From the NCBI GenBank assembly GCA_020541205.1, contig CP048208.1, forward strand, positions 186,001 to 250,000: DNA of 64,000 nt, in the 5' to 3' direction. The notes under the pieces were generated by a model that saw only the letters and a program-made list of their open reading frames with translations, did not search any database and was not told the DNA's origin. The stretch is from Candidatus Hartigia pinicola (GTDB lineage: Bacteria > Pseudomonadota > Gammaproteobacteria > Enterobacterales > Enterobacteriaceae). Shown here piece after piece: positions 10,466-22,545 of this stretch. Each line of letters starts with the position of its first letter. The stretch's first letter is position 1. Position numbers and translations under genes: made by a program.

Positions 10466-13400
10466 TATACTTAATAAAGTTAATGGTGAACATTTATCAT
10501 ATTGAACGCTAAAATAAAAATCTTTCAGGAAGTGATATTAAAAATATTAGATATGTTCGTAGTGCATTTTTTCTTAATTTAAAGTTGATTCTCTTTATCG
10601 AATAAAGGGTTTATTTAATTATCTTATTTAAAGGTAATAATTTATTTATTATAAAATCATGCAAAAAATTACAATTTACTCTATGGAGTTATTAGGTTAC
10701 GTTCATAGCACAAGTTTTTCTTATATTTGTCTTATCATGAAATTAATATAATATGCTAGCACTAAACTTAGATGTTTTTAGAAAAATGATATTTTATATT
10801 ATACTATTAAATGATTACATTCAATATAACTTCTAGAATATGATTCTACTTTCCTTTAGATGCTCCTCTCTAAATTATTCTTCGAATATCTGAAAATCTA
10901 TTAAAGACTTTTAACAATCATCTCGAATCTGATTGAAATAAATTAATTTAATAAGTTTGATTGTATCGTCTATTGTTAGACGTTTAGTAAAACATTAACA
11001 TCTTTTAATGCAAAATAAATTTTAGTATGACTATCATTGACTAAAAAGATCTTATAAATTATTTAGCTTTGTTACAATCAATCTATTTATATCATCAAAC
11101 TTTATCTTGATGGCTCATATTAGGACTGATTATTAAATAACAATAAATTTATAAATCTTTGTCAGACTAAATATAACGTTTGATACTGATGTATATTTTA
11201 TACTGCAATAATTTTACCTATTATTTTATATCCGTTATACAAATTTAAAAGATAAATCATCATAGATAATTTGAATAATATTCAATAATTATAAATAATA
11301 TTATAACAGTGTTATTAATAAAATAGTGTTGTCAAATATATGTTTGATTATAAAAAACACGTAGTAATATATAAAATAATATTTATTTTCGTTGAAAAAT
11401 TGAATTTTAGTAAATATAATTGTTTTTGTAGGAATAAAAAAATTAATCTTGAAAAGAATTTTTAATAAGGAAAAATAAGAAAGTAATCTATTTAATACTT
11501 TAAAATTAGTATCATCCACCCTTGAAAAGTTTTTTCGTTATTTAGATAACTTAAAATTTAAACGTATATATTCAATATGTTTTACTGTGAGTATGAGTAT
11601 TAAAAATTTTATGTAAGATATCGAGACAACTTTGAAAGCAGTAAACATTATCAGCTCAATTAGTATCATAGGTTATCAGTGCAAATATGATAATAATTAT
11701 GGTGAGGCTGCAGATTAAAAGATTTTAAAAAATTTTAATTTTACTAAAATAACTCAGTATCATGACTTGTTGTTTATGAATTTTCTAAGAAAATATTTCA
11801 AGCATGCTTATTATAAAATATATAAATTAATTTTTGTTGTATCATTGTATTGATATATTAAAGTTTAGAAATTCTGAACTTATTTCAGCTGTATTAATTA
11901 ATTATTACGTCAACATAAGTCAATAAAAGTATTAACTTAATCATTAATGTAATTATAATCTATTTAGTGCTAAAATTATTACATTCTCAGATATAATTTT
12001 CTACACGTAGAAAGTTAACTGGGTATGAAAATATAAATTGATGTTTATATATAATTGCATTACATTACTGTATGTTAAATTTATTATGTTTTTATTCATC
12101 TGTGTCTTACTGAAGACGCTAGGTTATTGTATTTAGAAAATATTAAGTAAATTATCATCGTCTTTGTTTTTCTTGTAAAGACGCTATTATAATATTTTAA
12201 CACACATTACATTAAATAGATTTTTTTTGGAAGATGCACGTTAAAAATTCATTAAATAGTAATAATTTTTACTAAAGTTCAAGATAGGTTTTTAAAGAGT
12301 TTTTGAATTATGTTTGGAATTCGTCAAATCTTGTTGCAAAAGTTGAAATTTTAATATAGAAAGAACCTATAATTATAGAATAAAATCTCAAGTGTCACAA
12401 GATAAGTGATATATATCATGCTTGCTAAATTCATTACTTGATATATTATTCAGTGTAACTTAAAGAATTTTAAGTAACAGTTATTCTTTTTAATTAATTA
12501 TCGACACTTATTATTATGTTAATGATAATTAGTTATATTTCAACAATAATTTTATTAAAAGTATGTTATTATTTTTTTGTATATTTCAAAATAATTTTTC
12601 CTAATTTTTTAGGACCATAATAGAGAGTATGAATTTTATAATTTAGTAATAATTTGTTACATAAATGATAAACTCTTGATATTAGTTTTTTATATGTAAA
12701 ATATTTAAAGAAAATCAAGAATGATTATTGAGATATTTTGAGATTAAATAATATGATATTAAATTTGCTTAAGTCATATCGTTCTGATAATTGAGAAATA
12801 ATTTTTAAGAAGTATTCTAGAGTAACTTCTTTTTTTCTTTAAATAGAAAAATTCAGTTACTGATTGATAATCATAAGCATGATAATAAAAATTATAATCA
12901 GAGATAATTTTAATTATAAAGTAGTATATTAGTATAAATTTATAATAAAGCTACTGATTTAATGATTCCTTACTGAGTTATAATTGAAATATATTCATAT
13001 TCTGTATTACAAGAATTTAAGTCGAATTGAGTTTTAATGAGGAAACATTTTTAATATAGTATCTGAATGTTCAAAAGTGTTAATTTTAAATAAATTACAG
13101 GTATATATGCTTATTAATGAATATTTTCTCGATAAATGTAGTGATACACAATTTGTGTATGCAAGGGAAATTTTATCTTAATAAACGCGTCGATATTATT
13201 AATATTAATACAGTACAATGCATTAATATTATTTAAAAACTCCATTCACTATGATGATAAATAAGTTTATTTATTAGATTTATAGAAAAGTATTTAAATG
13301 AAGGTGAATGCAGTAGGTTAGTCTAAAGGATAATATTTCATAATTTGTATGTTACTTAAAAACAATTAAAATACGAATTAAATATAATAAAACAATCTCT

Positions 13401-14194
13401 AGACAATAATGCTATTATTTTTAATTTTAACGTTTTTTTAGCTTAATTATATCCTCGTAGTAGGAACTAAGATTTTATAATTTTATATACTTTTAATTTT
13501 TTTAAAATTAATTAAAGTGAGATATATAAATCTAATACAATCATTTTTATTTTATTTATTTATAAAAAGTCTTCTGAACTTAGAAAATGTATAATAATAA
13601 GTGTTATAATATATTGTGGTATAGTAATTTTTTTTAAAAATACATACTGAATTCTGAATGATTCTTAAAAGAGAATGTAGATTTATATATTGAAAAACTT
13701 TTAGTTATAGTAGGATAAGATGAAATTGTTTGTCTAAACCATTTTTATTCTCAGGGTGCAGTATCTAAATATTAAAGTGTAAACAAGTTTAAAATTGTAT
13801 ATTCAGGTGAATTCAGTTATGAAAATTTTATTTATTCTAAGAATAAGCAGTATCTTAATTTCATGCATACATATTTTTCTGGACTAGAGTTGATATTGCT
13901 AACTTAGCGAAGATTATTTTATTTATATTGGTAATATACCACTAGAAACAGTATATGATATAAACATATCTGACTATCTTAATAGCTAATTCTTTGAAGA
14001 CAAGTATTATTCTTTAGAACTTTATTATTGTATTAATTTTAATCAATTGATCATTAATGGAACAGTTTATTTGGAATTAGTAAATGGAAAATTGTTCACT
14101 AATTATAGTATTTAATATTATACAATGAGTGTGTATTATTTACAATGAAATCGTTGATTGGTAGAGTTTAATAATATCAACTATATCTTAATAT

Positions 14195-14224
14195 ATAACA
14201 GTCACTTGTGTAACTGTTATTATT
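14195..14224 (+). terminator. Orphan terminator-like hairpin
   Basis: ATAACAGT (14195-14202) pairs perfectly with ACTGTTAT (14213-14220), with a possible inner CAC/GTG pairing, and is followed by TATTTAT. No intact gene is nearby. It may mark the 3' end of a decayed gene on the plus strand. Confidence 0.35.
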
Positions 14225-14644
14225 TATCTAGAAAATTGTCAGAATATAAGATTTGGTCTGAATATTTTTATTGCAATGTTAGTAAAGAATATAATTTTAT
14301 TAGAATCTAACTTTAAAAATCTTGCTGAAACTGATTGTGTTTTTACACTACTGAATAATAATTAAAGTTACAATATATTGAGTATAACTATTTTGTCCAC
14401 CATATTACAAAAGTAGTTATTATAAATTTAATAATTTTATCAATAGTGTATCGTTTTAGTTGTAGAGGAAGATACTCTTTACCAAAAGCATTTAGATACC
14501 AATTAATGATAGATTATTAATAAGTAGTACAAGGAGAGCGAAAGAGAAAAATAGCTCGTTTGGAATTATTTTATATATCTTATAAAAATAACAAAATCTA
14601 CTAATACTGATATAATGAAAAAATGTTTTAAAAGTAAATTTTTT

Positions 14645-14686
14645 AAGCATTCACATTTTATAAATCTTTAAGAAATGTGAATGTTT
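14645..14686. terminator. Orphan long hairpin
   Basis: CATTCACATTT (14648-14658) pairs perfectly with AAATGTGAATG (14673-14683). Three more outer pairs, one of them G-U, give a 14-bp stem around a 14-base loop. There is no strong U-tract on either side. It is the longest hairpin I noticed in the eroded part and has no gene next to it. Confidence 0.35.
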
Positions 14687-15065
14687 ATAAATTGCATTGT
14701 GTATTTTGAATTTTTTAATAGATCTTACGTTATATTGGCCAATGTCTTTTTAGTGATTTTTTTGAAAAAAGTATTGTGTGTAACAATGCAAAAGTATTGT
14801 AATACACTATTTGAGAAGTAGAAATCAATTTATTGTAGTAAAGATATAAAACGTGATTAATAAAATTCATATTAGATTTTAGAACGTTAATAATGCTTTA
14901 ATACATTGTTGATATATAAAGTGTTTATAGCATTAATAAAAGTCAGTACAATTTCTAAAAATTATGAGTGAAGTCAAAAATTTTCAAAATTTAATAATAT
15001 TTTACTATAAGAACGCTGTATCGGTTAATTTGATCAGTTTTCCGTAATAATAGGAAAATATATAA

Positions 15066-15092
15066 ATAAACAGTCTCTGTATGACTGTTTAT
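15066..15092. terminator. Orphan hairpin downstream of the peroxiredoxin terminator
   Basis: ATAAACAGTC (15066-15075) pairs perfectly with GACTGTTTAT (15083-15092) around a 7-base loop. It lies about 500 bases beyond the tsaA terminator and therefore probably belonged to a different, now lost gene. Confidence 0.35.
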
Positions 15093-15583
15093 ATCAAAAT
15101 ACCTGCACTGCTATAAGATATCTTTATTAGATAGCGTTGAGATGATTAAAAATTTTTTATTTTTGATATGTTCTATAGCACATTCAATTATTGAGATCAG
15201 AAAATTTACTGCATATATATTCATGTAAGATCTTTTAAGTATGTTAACTCGTTGAACGTTGCTTTCGTTGTCCTGAACATTTGACTATATAAAAAAACGA
15301 TGAAAGTTATTTAAATACCTATCTTTTATTAATTTAACTTTTTTCTTTTTTTATCTAAAAAGAGAACATGTTATTGGGGTAAAATTAATAAAATATAATG
15401 ATATGTTAAAATAACTTTGATGTTTCAAAAAGTGAAAGATAAATATTTTAATAAAAATCAGAATCCGTTAAATATTTGATATTTATTAGAAAGTTTCTAG
15501 TGAACCACTATCTAAATAGATCAAGAAAAGGAAACTAATCAATAAGTCAATGATTGATATAAAGAATTATTGAAAATAAAATA

Positions 15584-15613
15584 GCCGACACAAGATGTGT
15601 ATCTTATGTCGGC
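15584..15613 (-). terminator. Rho-independent terminator of the peroxiredoxin gene
   Basis: The stem joins GCCGACACAAGAT (15584-15596) to ATCTTATGTCGGC (15601-15613) with one mismatch in 13 pairs and a GTGT loop. On the minus strand it is followed by TATTTTATTTTC. It lies 24 bases beyond the stop codon of the gene transcribed into it and is the strongest terminator in the window. Confidence 0.9.
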
Positions 15614-15637
15614 AGATTAAAAAAGTAAAAGTTCTAA

Positions 15638-16240
15638 TTATAAAGTAGCTGCATTTTTTGTGAGGAATTTAGCAATACCTTGAGGAGAGGCATTAATAGC
15701 TTCTTTACCTTTTTCCCACTGAGCAGGACAAACATCACCATACTCTTCGTAAAATTGTAGCGCGTCTACCATCCTCAACATTTCATCGATATTACGACCC
15801 AGTGGTAAGTCATTAACAACTTGGTGACGAATAATGCCGGTCTTATCAATGAGGAAAGAAGCGCGCAGAGCAACACCTAGTTCTGGGTGTTCGATACCAT
15901 AAGATTTAATAATTTCACGTTTAATATCAGCAACCATTGGATATTGAACTACACTAATACCACCGTGATCTATCGGAGTGTTACGCCATGCATTGTGAAC
16001 AAATTGCGAGTCAAGAGAGACGCCTACAATTTTAACATTGCGTTTTTTAAATTCTTTATAACGATGATTAAACGCGATTAATTCTGAAGGACATACAAAA
16101 GTGAAATTCATCGGCCAGAAAAAAATTACACCTGGTTGACCGTGTAAATAGTTTTTGAAATTAAAATTATCAACAATTTCACCGTTACTTAAAACAGCAG
16201 AGGCAGTAAAGTCAGGCGCGTGACGCGTTACTAGAACCAT
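15638..16240 (-). CDS. tsaA: Typical 2-Cys peroxiredoxin (AhpC/TSA family)
   Basis: A thiol peroxidase that reduces hydrogen peroxide and organic hydroperoxides in the cytoplasm. The 200 residues are of the Prx1/TSA type found in Yersinia, Serratia and Buchnera (often labelled ahpC or tsaA), longer than the 187-residue E. coli AhpC and different at the N-terminus. The peroxidatic Cys50 lies in PMNFTFVCPSE with the Pro43/Thr47 active-site motif, the conserved Arg is Arg126, and the resolving Cys171 lies in GDVCPAQW, so the dimer-disulfide mechanism is intact. TAGGAAT stands just before the ATG. It is monocistronic, with a strong terminator. No ahpF or thioredoxin partner is in the window. Which reductase recycles it is unknown. 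The gene symbol is less certain than the family. Confidence 0.95.
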   Translation of the reverse strand: MVLVTRHAPDFTASAVLSNGEIVDNFNFKNYLHGQPGVIFFWPMNFTFVCPSELIAFNHRYKEFKKRNVKIVGVSLDSQFVHNAWRNTPIDHGGISVVQYPMVADIKREIIKSYGIEHPELGVALRASFLIDKTGIIRHQVVNDLPLGRNIDEMLRMVDALQFYEEYGDVCPAQWEKGKEAINASPQGIAKFLTKNAATL

Positions 16241-19200
16241 GATTAATTCCTATAAGTTTAAAATAAAAATACGAAAATTGACAATGTGATGCTTCTCATA
16301 TTGAGAGTTAGATAAGAGTTCTTACTGTAATGATTCGACTTATGTATTGATTAAATACTATATGCGTCTTAATATTGTAAGATTATATATTATAGCATGC
16401 TAGAAACTAATAAAACACTTTATCTAATGGTTAGAGATATAAATATCATCATAGCTATAGTATTTTGTGTATGAATTTTAAGTATATGATTGATCCACGT
16501 TAATTAATATACTTTATCTTTCATATAATAGAAAGATTAATGATGTTTTATATTATATATTAAAAAAATAACTTATAATTGATAATGTGTCTATAATTCA
16601 ACTGATGTTAAAGTTTATTTAAATTTTGTCAAAGTTAATTATTTCTATGCAGCATTCTGAAAACAAAAAAAATTTTATAATAGTGACATAGGTAAAATAT
16701 TTCAAGAAATCTTCATTTCTGTTTTCTAGAAAAATAAGAGCGTATATATGCCGATATATATGTATATTAGGTAATTTTATATTTTTATGCTCTGTAAATA
16801 TTAGATAATGTTATTTTGAGTAACTTTTTAAGAAGAGTATTTAATATTATTAATCTTAAACTTTATAAGATAAGTAATAAAAAGATTGTTAAGTTTGTGA
16901 AAATAATAGTGAAAATAAAATGACATTCCATTCAGGGTTTATTTTAGAAAGTTTACAAGTAGTTTGTAATTATTTATCTGTAAAGTTTGAGAATATAAAT
17001 ATGTACCCTAAAATACTAATATTAATCAAATATTTACAATATTCATTTGCTCTCTAGCGTTGATTACTTTATTAGTGAAAATATTTCAGAATATAGAAAT
17101 ATAATGAGAAGTTTTTTAAATACTAATCTGTAGTTTATATATCTGCATTTATTGCTTGGATATTATTAAAAAAGATTTTTAATAAGATACAAGATAAATA
17201 AACGCATCTGAGAATAAGCTATATGCTTATCAATATAAACGTATCTAAAAAAATAGTTTATCACATACCATGTATCTTAGTATGTTTTATTGTTTTTTAT
17301 GGGTCATAAAACAATAACAATAGTTACTGAGATATATAAACTATGGAGTTATGTTATAATTTATAACGCATATTGAACCGCTACTTATAAGTAGTATTAT
17401 TGATCAATAATTTAGTAAAGAGTTATTTAATAAAATCTAAAATAATATTTCAGTATATTAAATTTTGGATAATTATTATTAAGTATTAGATATAGTCAAT
17501 AACTATATTGATATGAGAAGTCATAGCATGGGATTGATAAAATGTTTTATTAGCAAGGAATATTATACAAAACTGTAAAGATTAGAGATTTTAATAGTGT
17601 AGACGAAAAAAATCAGAACATATTTCATTGTTATACTTTAAGTAAACGAACAATAATCTTTTTATTGATATTATGATCCATGTTCAGTAGATCACAATTG
17701 ATATAGATGAATATTTTTAAAGATAATTAATAATTTTATCTAATTAATTTTATCAATGATATTGAGATATTTAGTTTTAAAATTTTGTTAAGGTGATATT
17801 TATTGATCTTTTGTATTTTAATTTCTCTTTTTTTGAATGATATATCATATAATATTCATAATATCAAGAAATATTGCTGTTCGAGTCTTCTTTTTTGTTA
17901 ACCTTATGTAGATATTCAACATATAGCTGATGTATATTTAGCTGACTATCCTTTTTAGATATAGCTTTTAAGTTATTATGACTTATGTAGAAATAAGTAA
18001 CTAAATCAATATGATCATTCTAAAATTATAGATCTAACTCTTGAGAAATTTGGTTGGTTATTGTGAATAATAATCAAATAAAATTGAAATTCTTTTCTCA
18101 AGTATATTGAAGATAAAGAATCAATGTGTGCTTATTTTATCTTTTTAATGTAGTGTTGATTATAGTTTTTATATGCAGGTATAAAAATTTTTCTAATAAA
18201 TAGCATTTTATTTATTTTATGATTATTTTTAAATTTTATTACGTAGATTATATGATATCTTGTGTATTACTGTAAATAAATTTAATATTACTGCATTTAA
18301 ACATATGCACTTGGTAATAGAATAATTTTTTGTAATTTAGATTTTGATAATCATATTTAAGTTTTGAATACTATAGAGACTATACTAAACAATTTAATAG
18401 TATCTCAGTAACGAAAGGAATATTTGATATTATCATGTGACACGTCATTGAATTTTAATTATATGTAACTGTGTTCTAATTGTATATAGTAAATTAATTG
18501 AGTTAAGAATAGCTACACTTATAGTGTACAGTATTAGAAGTATGTTTTAACATTAATTGTAATGAGTTAAGGAAGAAATAAAAATTTAAAATGTTTTTTA
18601 GTCATTTGTTAAGAAACTAATTTTATTATTTAGGTTTATGATAAGTTATTTTATAAATATATTTATTTTGATGGAAACGTTTTTATTTTATAATAATGAC
18701 ATTACTCAATGAAAATACAATATTAATATATAAAAAGATTATCTTTTTAGTTTTAGTTGTACATTATATTTTAATATATTGTTTTTTGATAAATATGTAA
18801 TCATATTGTTACAGTCGTGCAATATCATTAGGAATAATCTGTCGTTATTGCGCTATCTTATTTATATTATGACATATTGTGTATTAGGTAAAATGTTTTA
18901 AGTTTAACATATTAATTAGTATAACTCTTAAATGAGTTCATATTTTTTACGTATTAATTAGTTTTTTTTATTTTTAATATTAAACATTTATAATATCTAA
19001 TATCTAATAAAATTTATATTCTTACTATATCACTAACTTAGTTTTTAGTTTTTTAAAGTGATTTACACGTATTTCTACTCTTTTATGATAAAACATACAT
19101 GAGTATTTGAAACGAATATTTTATTTTATTGTTAAGTTAATTTTGAAAGATTAGGCAGATTGTATTCTATGCAATTATTACAGAAGAGCAAAAATTATTT

Positions 19201-19769
19201 AATAAAAAATTATAAATTTATAACGTGTATTAATATATCTAGAAATATAATAATCTTCTAAAAACATTAAAACAAGCGTTACTTTAGTCATTATTTTGAA
19301 TTATTTTGGCAGAAAATATCAGGAAATTATACAGATAACTTAAGCATTCAATTTAATACAACAAGTATATCGTGTAAGGAAAATTTATTGTTTGATAAAA
19401 TTACAGAAAGTTTTCTTTGAAGTGATTTAATAGTGTTAATATTTTATTAATATGAAAAGTTAATAACTGAAATGTTATTTTAAATATATAAAACAATTAA
19501 GTGAAGTGATTTGTTGATACTGTAAAATTTGTGAGAATTATAAATATTTTATCTAATATTATTCATTTATCTATATTTTATAGAAATTAAAAAACTTATT
19601 TATTAATTTAATGATATATTTTAATAAATGATAAATTTTTTATAATATGACAATATTTTATATAAAATATACATTATTTTTAATTTTATATTAAAAATTA
19701 CTTTTCTAAGAATATTTTATTTTAGAATCATAATTTTAACCTATGATATTAATATTTTATATACTATAT
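16241..19769. other. Eroded AT-rich region left of the liv remnant
   Basis: No intact gene, RNA or mobile element is seen. A hairpin of ten perfect pairs (TTATTGTTTT at 17287-17296 with AAAACAATAA at 17308-17317) is the only structure I noticed. Stops are dense in all frames. Nothing could be assigned to a gene. Confidence 0.65.
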
Positions 19770-20480
19770 TTATATAGTTTAACTTTAGTGTATTAATCAA
19801 TACTTATATTTATAAAACATAATTGTATATTTAAAAAGTTACTATAACTGAGCTTAGTAATATTTTTCTATTTATTAGATTATCATTATCTTCAATAAAC
19901 ATTATGAATCTCTTGATTTTTAGTACTACCTGAATATTTATATTCTTATTCTAATATAGAAAATTTTATGTTAAGTATATATATAATAACTATAATTGAT
20001 AATATTTAGTTCCTAATGTATTTTTTCTTTAGAGAGACGATAGTATTTTCTACTACTAACATTTGTTAAGTAATAGAAAATTTTTATAATGATAATCACG
20101 CTATGACTTTCAATAGTATTTATCAAGAAAGAATCAATGCTGTTTGATTTATTTAATACTCCGTCTATGTTAAATATCTACTTTTGTGTATTAATACAAT
20201 CCTTCAGCATCTTAGGCTAAAGAGATCAGAGAGATCAATGTTAAGATAAAAAATTCATATATATTTTATTATTTTTTTTGATGTTTCTAGAGGTTGAAAG
20301 AAATAGCTGATACTAAATAGTTTTTAACTATTATACGTAGAATATACCTTAATATTTAGTATAAATAATAGTATTTTCATGCATAATGTTATCGTTTTTT
20401 AGTCGTTTAATATAAATTACAATATAACATTTATCTTTTTAAGTTAAAAAAATTTTTTTCACGATACTTTAATTATTAAT
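19770..20480 (-). pseudogene. livF: Possible livF fossil (branched-chain amino-acid ABC ATPase)
   Basis: This is the slot where livF should follow livG in the ancestral livKHMGF order. On the minus strand near 20200-20150 the frame beginning ATTGTA can be laid against the LivF segment around IVPEGRRVFSRMTVEE. A few residues are kept (Ile-Val, Thr) at about the expected distance from the livG start, interrupted by stops. The match is weak and rests mainly on position. Boundaries are estimated from the usual gene length. Confidence 0.3.
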
Positions 20481-21247
20481 TTAGATTAAATTTTTCTTTT
20501 TTGTATTGAGTATATCTAAGAAAGTGTTTTTTCTATAGTTTAGATACATTTATTTAAATTTTTACATTATCATATTTTTGTAAAAAGAACAGTAATCATA
20601 TTAATGTTCTGATAGATTTAGCTTAACGTATCATATATATAGTATTATGATTTTTAGAAATTTATATTACTTATTAAGTATTATATTTAATAATATAAAA
20701 TAAAAAGCTAATAAGAGAATATAGATTTAATATTTTATTTTCATGGCAGTTATTAATTTTTAAAATGTAGTCTAGAAGTTACTTTATAAAAGTATGAATA
20801 ACTTACCTTGCATTCTATCATATGAATAAGCAATGTGCAATTAACACTGCTAATTACAATCTAGTTATATATAGTTAAGAGTAAAAAATGCTATACATTT
20901 ACTGTTTTAGTCATTTTAGAGAGCTATCTAAAAGTGAGAAGACTAAATTACTAATTAGTTGTTAATTATCATTATCTCTGTAAGTAAGTTATGTACTAAA
21001 ATAAGAATTATTCCTTAGGTTAATAATTATCTGTTGTTGATTAGTGTTCTAATATTTTCATAGTATACATTTTGCCTGTTGATTAATTTGTTCCTGTATA
21101 GAGTAATGAAATATTGAAATTATTTTTTTACTGTAGTAGAGATCATCAATCAAGTAATGTTATTTTGATTGACAGTGAATCCAAAAACTATTCACCACCA
21201 GTAACTACTCAATTTTACTCTAAAGCATGAAATGATAATAAATACAT
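20481..21247 (-). pseudogene. livG: livG fossil (branched-chain amino-acid ABC ATPase)
   Basis: The livM stop overlaps a minus-strand ATG as TAATG (21249-21245), the translational coupling expected between livM and livG. From that ATG the frame reads MYLLSFHALE and then a stop, matching the E. coli LivG start (M..PLLSVNGLM). After a two-base deletion the adjacent frame reads KIE, stop, LLVVNSFWI, which aligns residue by residue with RFGGLLAVNNVNL. A later shifted piece keeps Thr-Thr-Val where the Walker A region ended, but the GxxGxGKT motif itself is gone. The protein cannot be made. The left boundary is estimated from the family length. In its living form it was one of the two ATPases energising LivHM. 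Confidence 0.8.
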
Positions 21248-22545
21248 TATTGGTTGAGCTTACTTTTATTTAATTGATCTTTTAGTGGAAGTATCTTATT
21301 TAACTTTATCTGACGACGTTTTATTGGAAATAAGCCTTGAGGAAAAAAAATCATTATAAGAACCATTAGCACACCTAGTATTAGCATACTATATCCATTA
21401 AGATCGCGTATCATTTCTCTTGATATTACTAATACAGTAGCAGATATAATTACTGATGTTTGCGAGCCCTTCATACCACCAAGAACAACAATAGCTAATA
21501 TGAATGCTGATTCAGAAAAGGTAAAATATTCTGGATTAATACAACCTTGATGAGATGCAAATAACATTCCTGCAAAACCTGCAATAACTGAGCTAATGAT
21601 AAAGGCAGTTAATTTAATACGTATTGGTGATAAACCAAGAGAGCGACAAGCGATTTCATCCTCTCTTAGAGCTTCCCATGCACGACCCAATGGCATATGT
21701 AATAGCCGATTAATAATAAATACAGTTAATATTACAAGTAGAAAAGTCATAAAATAAACAAAAATAATTTTATGATTTTGGTTGTAATTTATATTAAAAA
21801 AATGATGAAAAGTATCCCACCCTGTTTTCTCTGTATACCCAAAATCTAATCCAAAAAATGTAGGTGTGGGTAATTGATTAATTCCATTTGACCCATTTGT
21901 GATATTTGTATTATTAAGTAGTAGAATGCGCACAATTTCACCGAAGCCTAATGTTACAATGGCTAAGTAGTCACCTCGTAGTCGAAGAACTAGTAAACCC
22001 AAAAGACATCCTGCAAGTCCGGCAGTGAATCCTACTATTGGAAAACTTTCCCAAAAACTAAATCCATAATAATGATTTAACAATGCAAAAGTATAAGCAC
22101 CAATAGCATAAAAACCGGCATATCCTAATACTAATAATCCTGATAGTCCGACCACTACGTTTAAACCAAGTCCGAGCATTATATAAATCAACGTGAGTGT
22201 TATTATGTCTAAGCTACTAGGAGAAACTATGAATGGAAAAAGAATTGCAAAAATAATAACTAAAATTGTTAGTTCTTTGATTTTAAAGGTTGATCTATCA
22301 AAAAGAGGTGTTATCCAAAATTTTTTTCGTGCATTATTCCATATATAAAAAAGTAATGGGTTCACTAGTTGAAAAATAAATACAACTACTACACCTAAAA
22401 AAATTAAATTCCATCGAACAGCATCGGCACTGGAGACGATTAATTTTGTATCATCTGATCTTAATTGTAACCCCATGATAAAGATTACAAGAATAAAATA
22501 AACAATAGAGGTAATAATAGCATTAATCCAATGTTTTTTTCTCAT
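21247..22545 (-). CDS. livM: Branched-chain amino-acid ABC transporter permease LivM
   Basis: LivM is an inner-membrane permease that, with LivH, forms the channel for leucine, isoleucine and valine import. The 432 residues compare with about 425 in E. coli. An N-terminal hydrophobic part is followed by the conserved core with LGLGLNVVVGLSGLLVLGY, LRLRGDYLAIVTLGFGEI and the cytoplasmic coupling region REDEIACRSLGLSP, which contacts the ATPase. The start ATG overlaps the livH stop (ATGA), with GGAGG inside livH as its binding site. One oddity is an extra Lys in the otherwise constant GGMGSQ motif (GGMKGSQ). The frame is open for over 1.3 kb in very AT-rich DNA, so selection acted until recently. 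Its ATPase genes livG and probably livF downstream are dead, so function is doubtful unless ATPases come from elsewhere in the genome. Confidence 0.96.
   Translation of the reverse strand: MRKKHWINAIITSIVYFILVIFIMGLQLRSDDTKLIVSSADAVRWNLIFLGVVVVFIFQLVNPLLFYIWNNARKKFWITPLFDRSTFKIKELTILVIIFAILFPFIVSPSSLDIITLTLIYIMLGLGLNVVVGLSGLLVLGYAGFYAIGAYTFALLNHYYGFSFWESFPIVGFTAGLAGCLLGLLVLRLRGDYLAIVTLGFGEIVRILLLNNTNITNGSNGINQLPTPTFFGLDFGYTEKTGWDTFHHFFNINYNQNHKIIFVYFMTFLLVILTVFIINRLLHMPLGRAWEALREDEIACRSLGLSPIRIKLTAFIISSVIAGFAGMLFASHQGCINPEYFTFSESAFILAIVVLGGMKGSQTSVIISATVLVISREMIRDLNGYSMLILGVLMVLIMIFFPQGLFPIKRRQIKLNKILPLKDQLNKSKLNQ

Larger units (their letters stand above)
10466..15583. other. Five kilobases of eroded sequence with relic hairpins
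   Basis: I see no intact gene. The open frame at 11301-11519 (minus) is a Phe/Ile/Tyr/Lys-rich chance frame with no motif. Three hairpins towards the right end (14195-14220, 14645-14686, 15066-15092) look like terminators that have outlived their genes. The gap could hold about four to five average genes, so it is probably a decayed gene cluster, but I could not identify members. Confidence 0.6.

Noticed and set aside
11301-11519. Open frame of 72 codons, minus strand
   Set aside because: Phe/Ile/Tyr/Lys-rich chance frame without motif.
15887-16081. Plus-strand frame inside the peroxiredoxin gene
   Set aside because: Antisense shadow of a well supported gene.
17876-17900. TTCGAGT resembling a tRNA T-loop
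   Set aside because: The flanking bases do not form a T-stem and no acceptor or anticodon arm is found. No tRNA gene is supported anywhere in the window.
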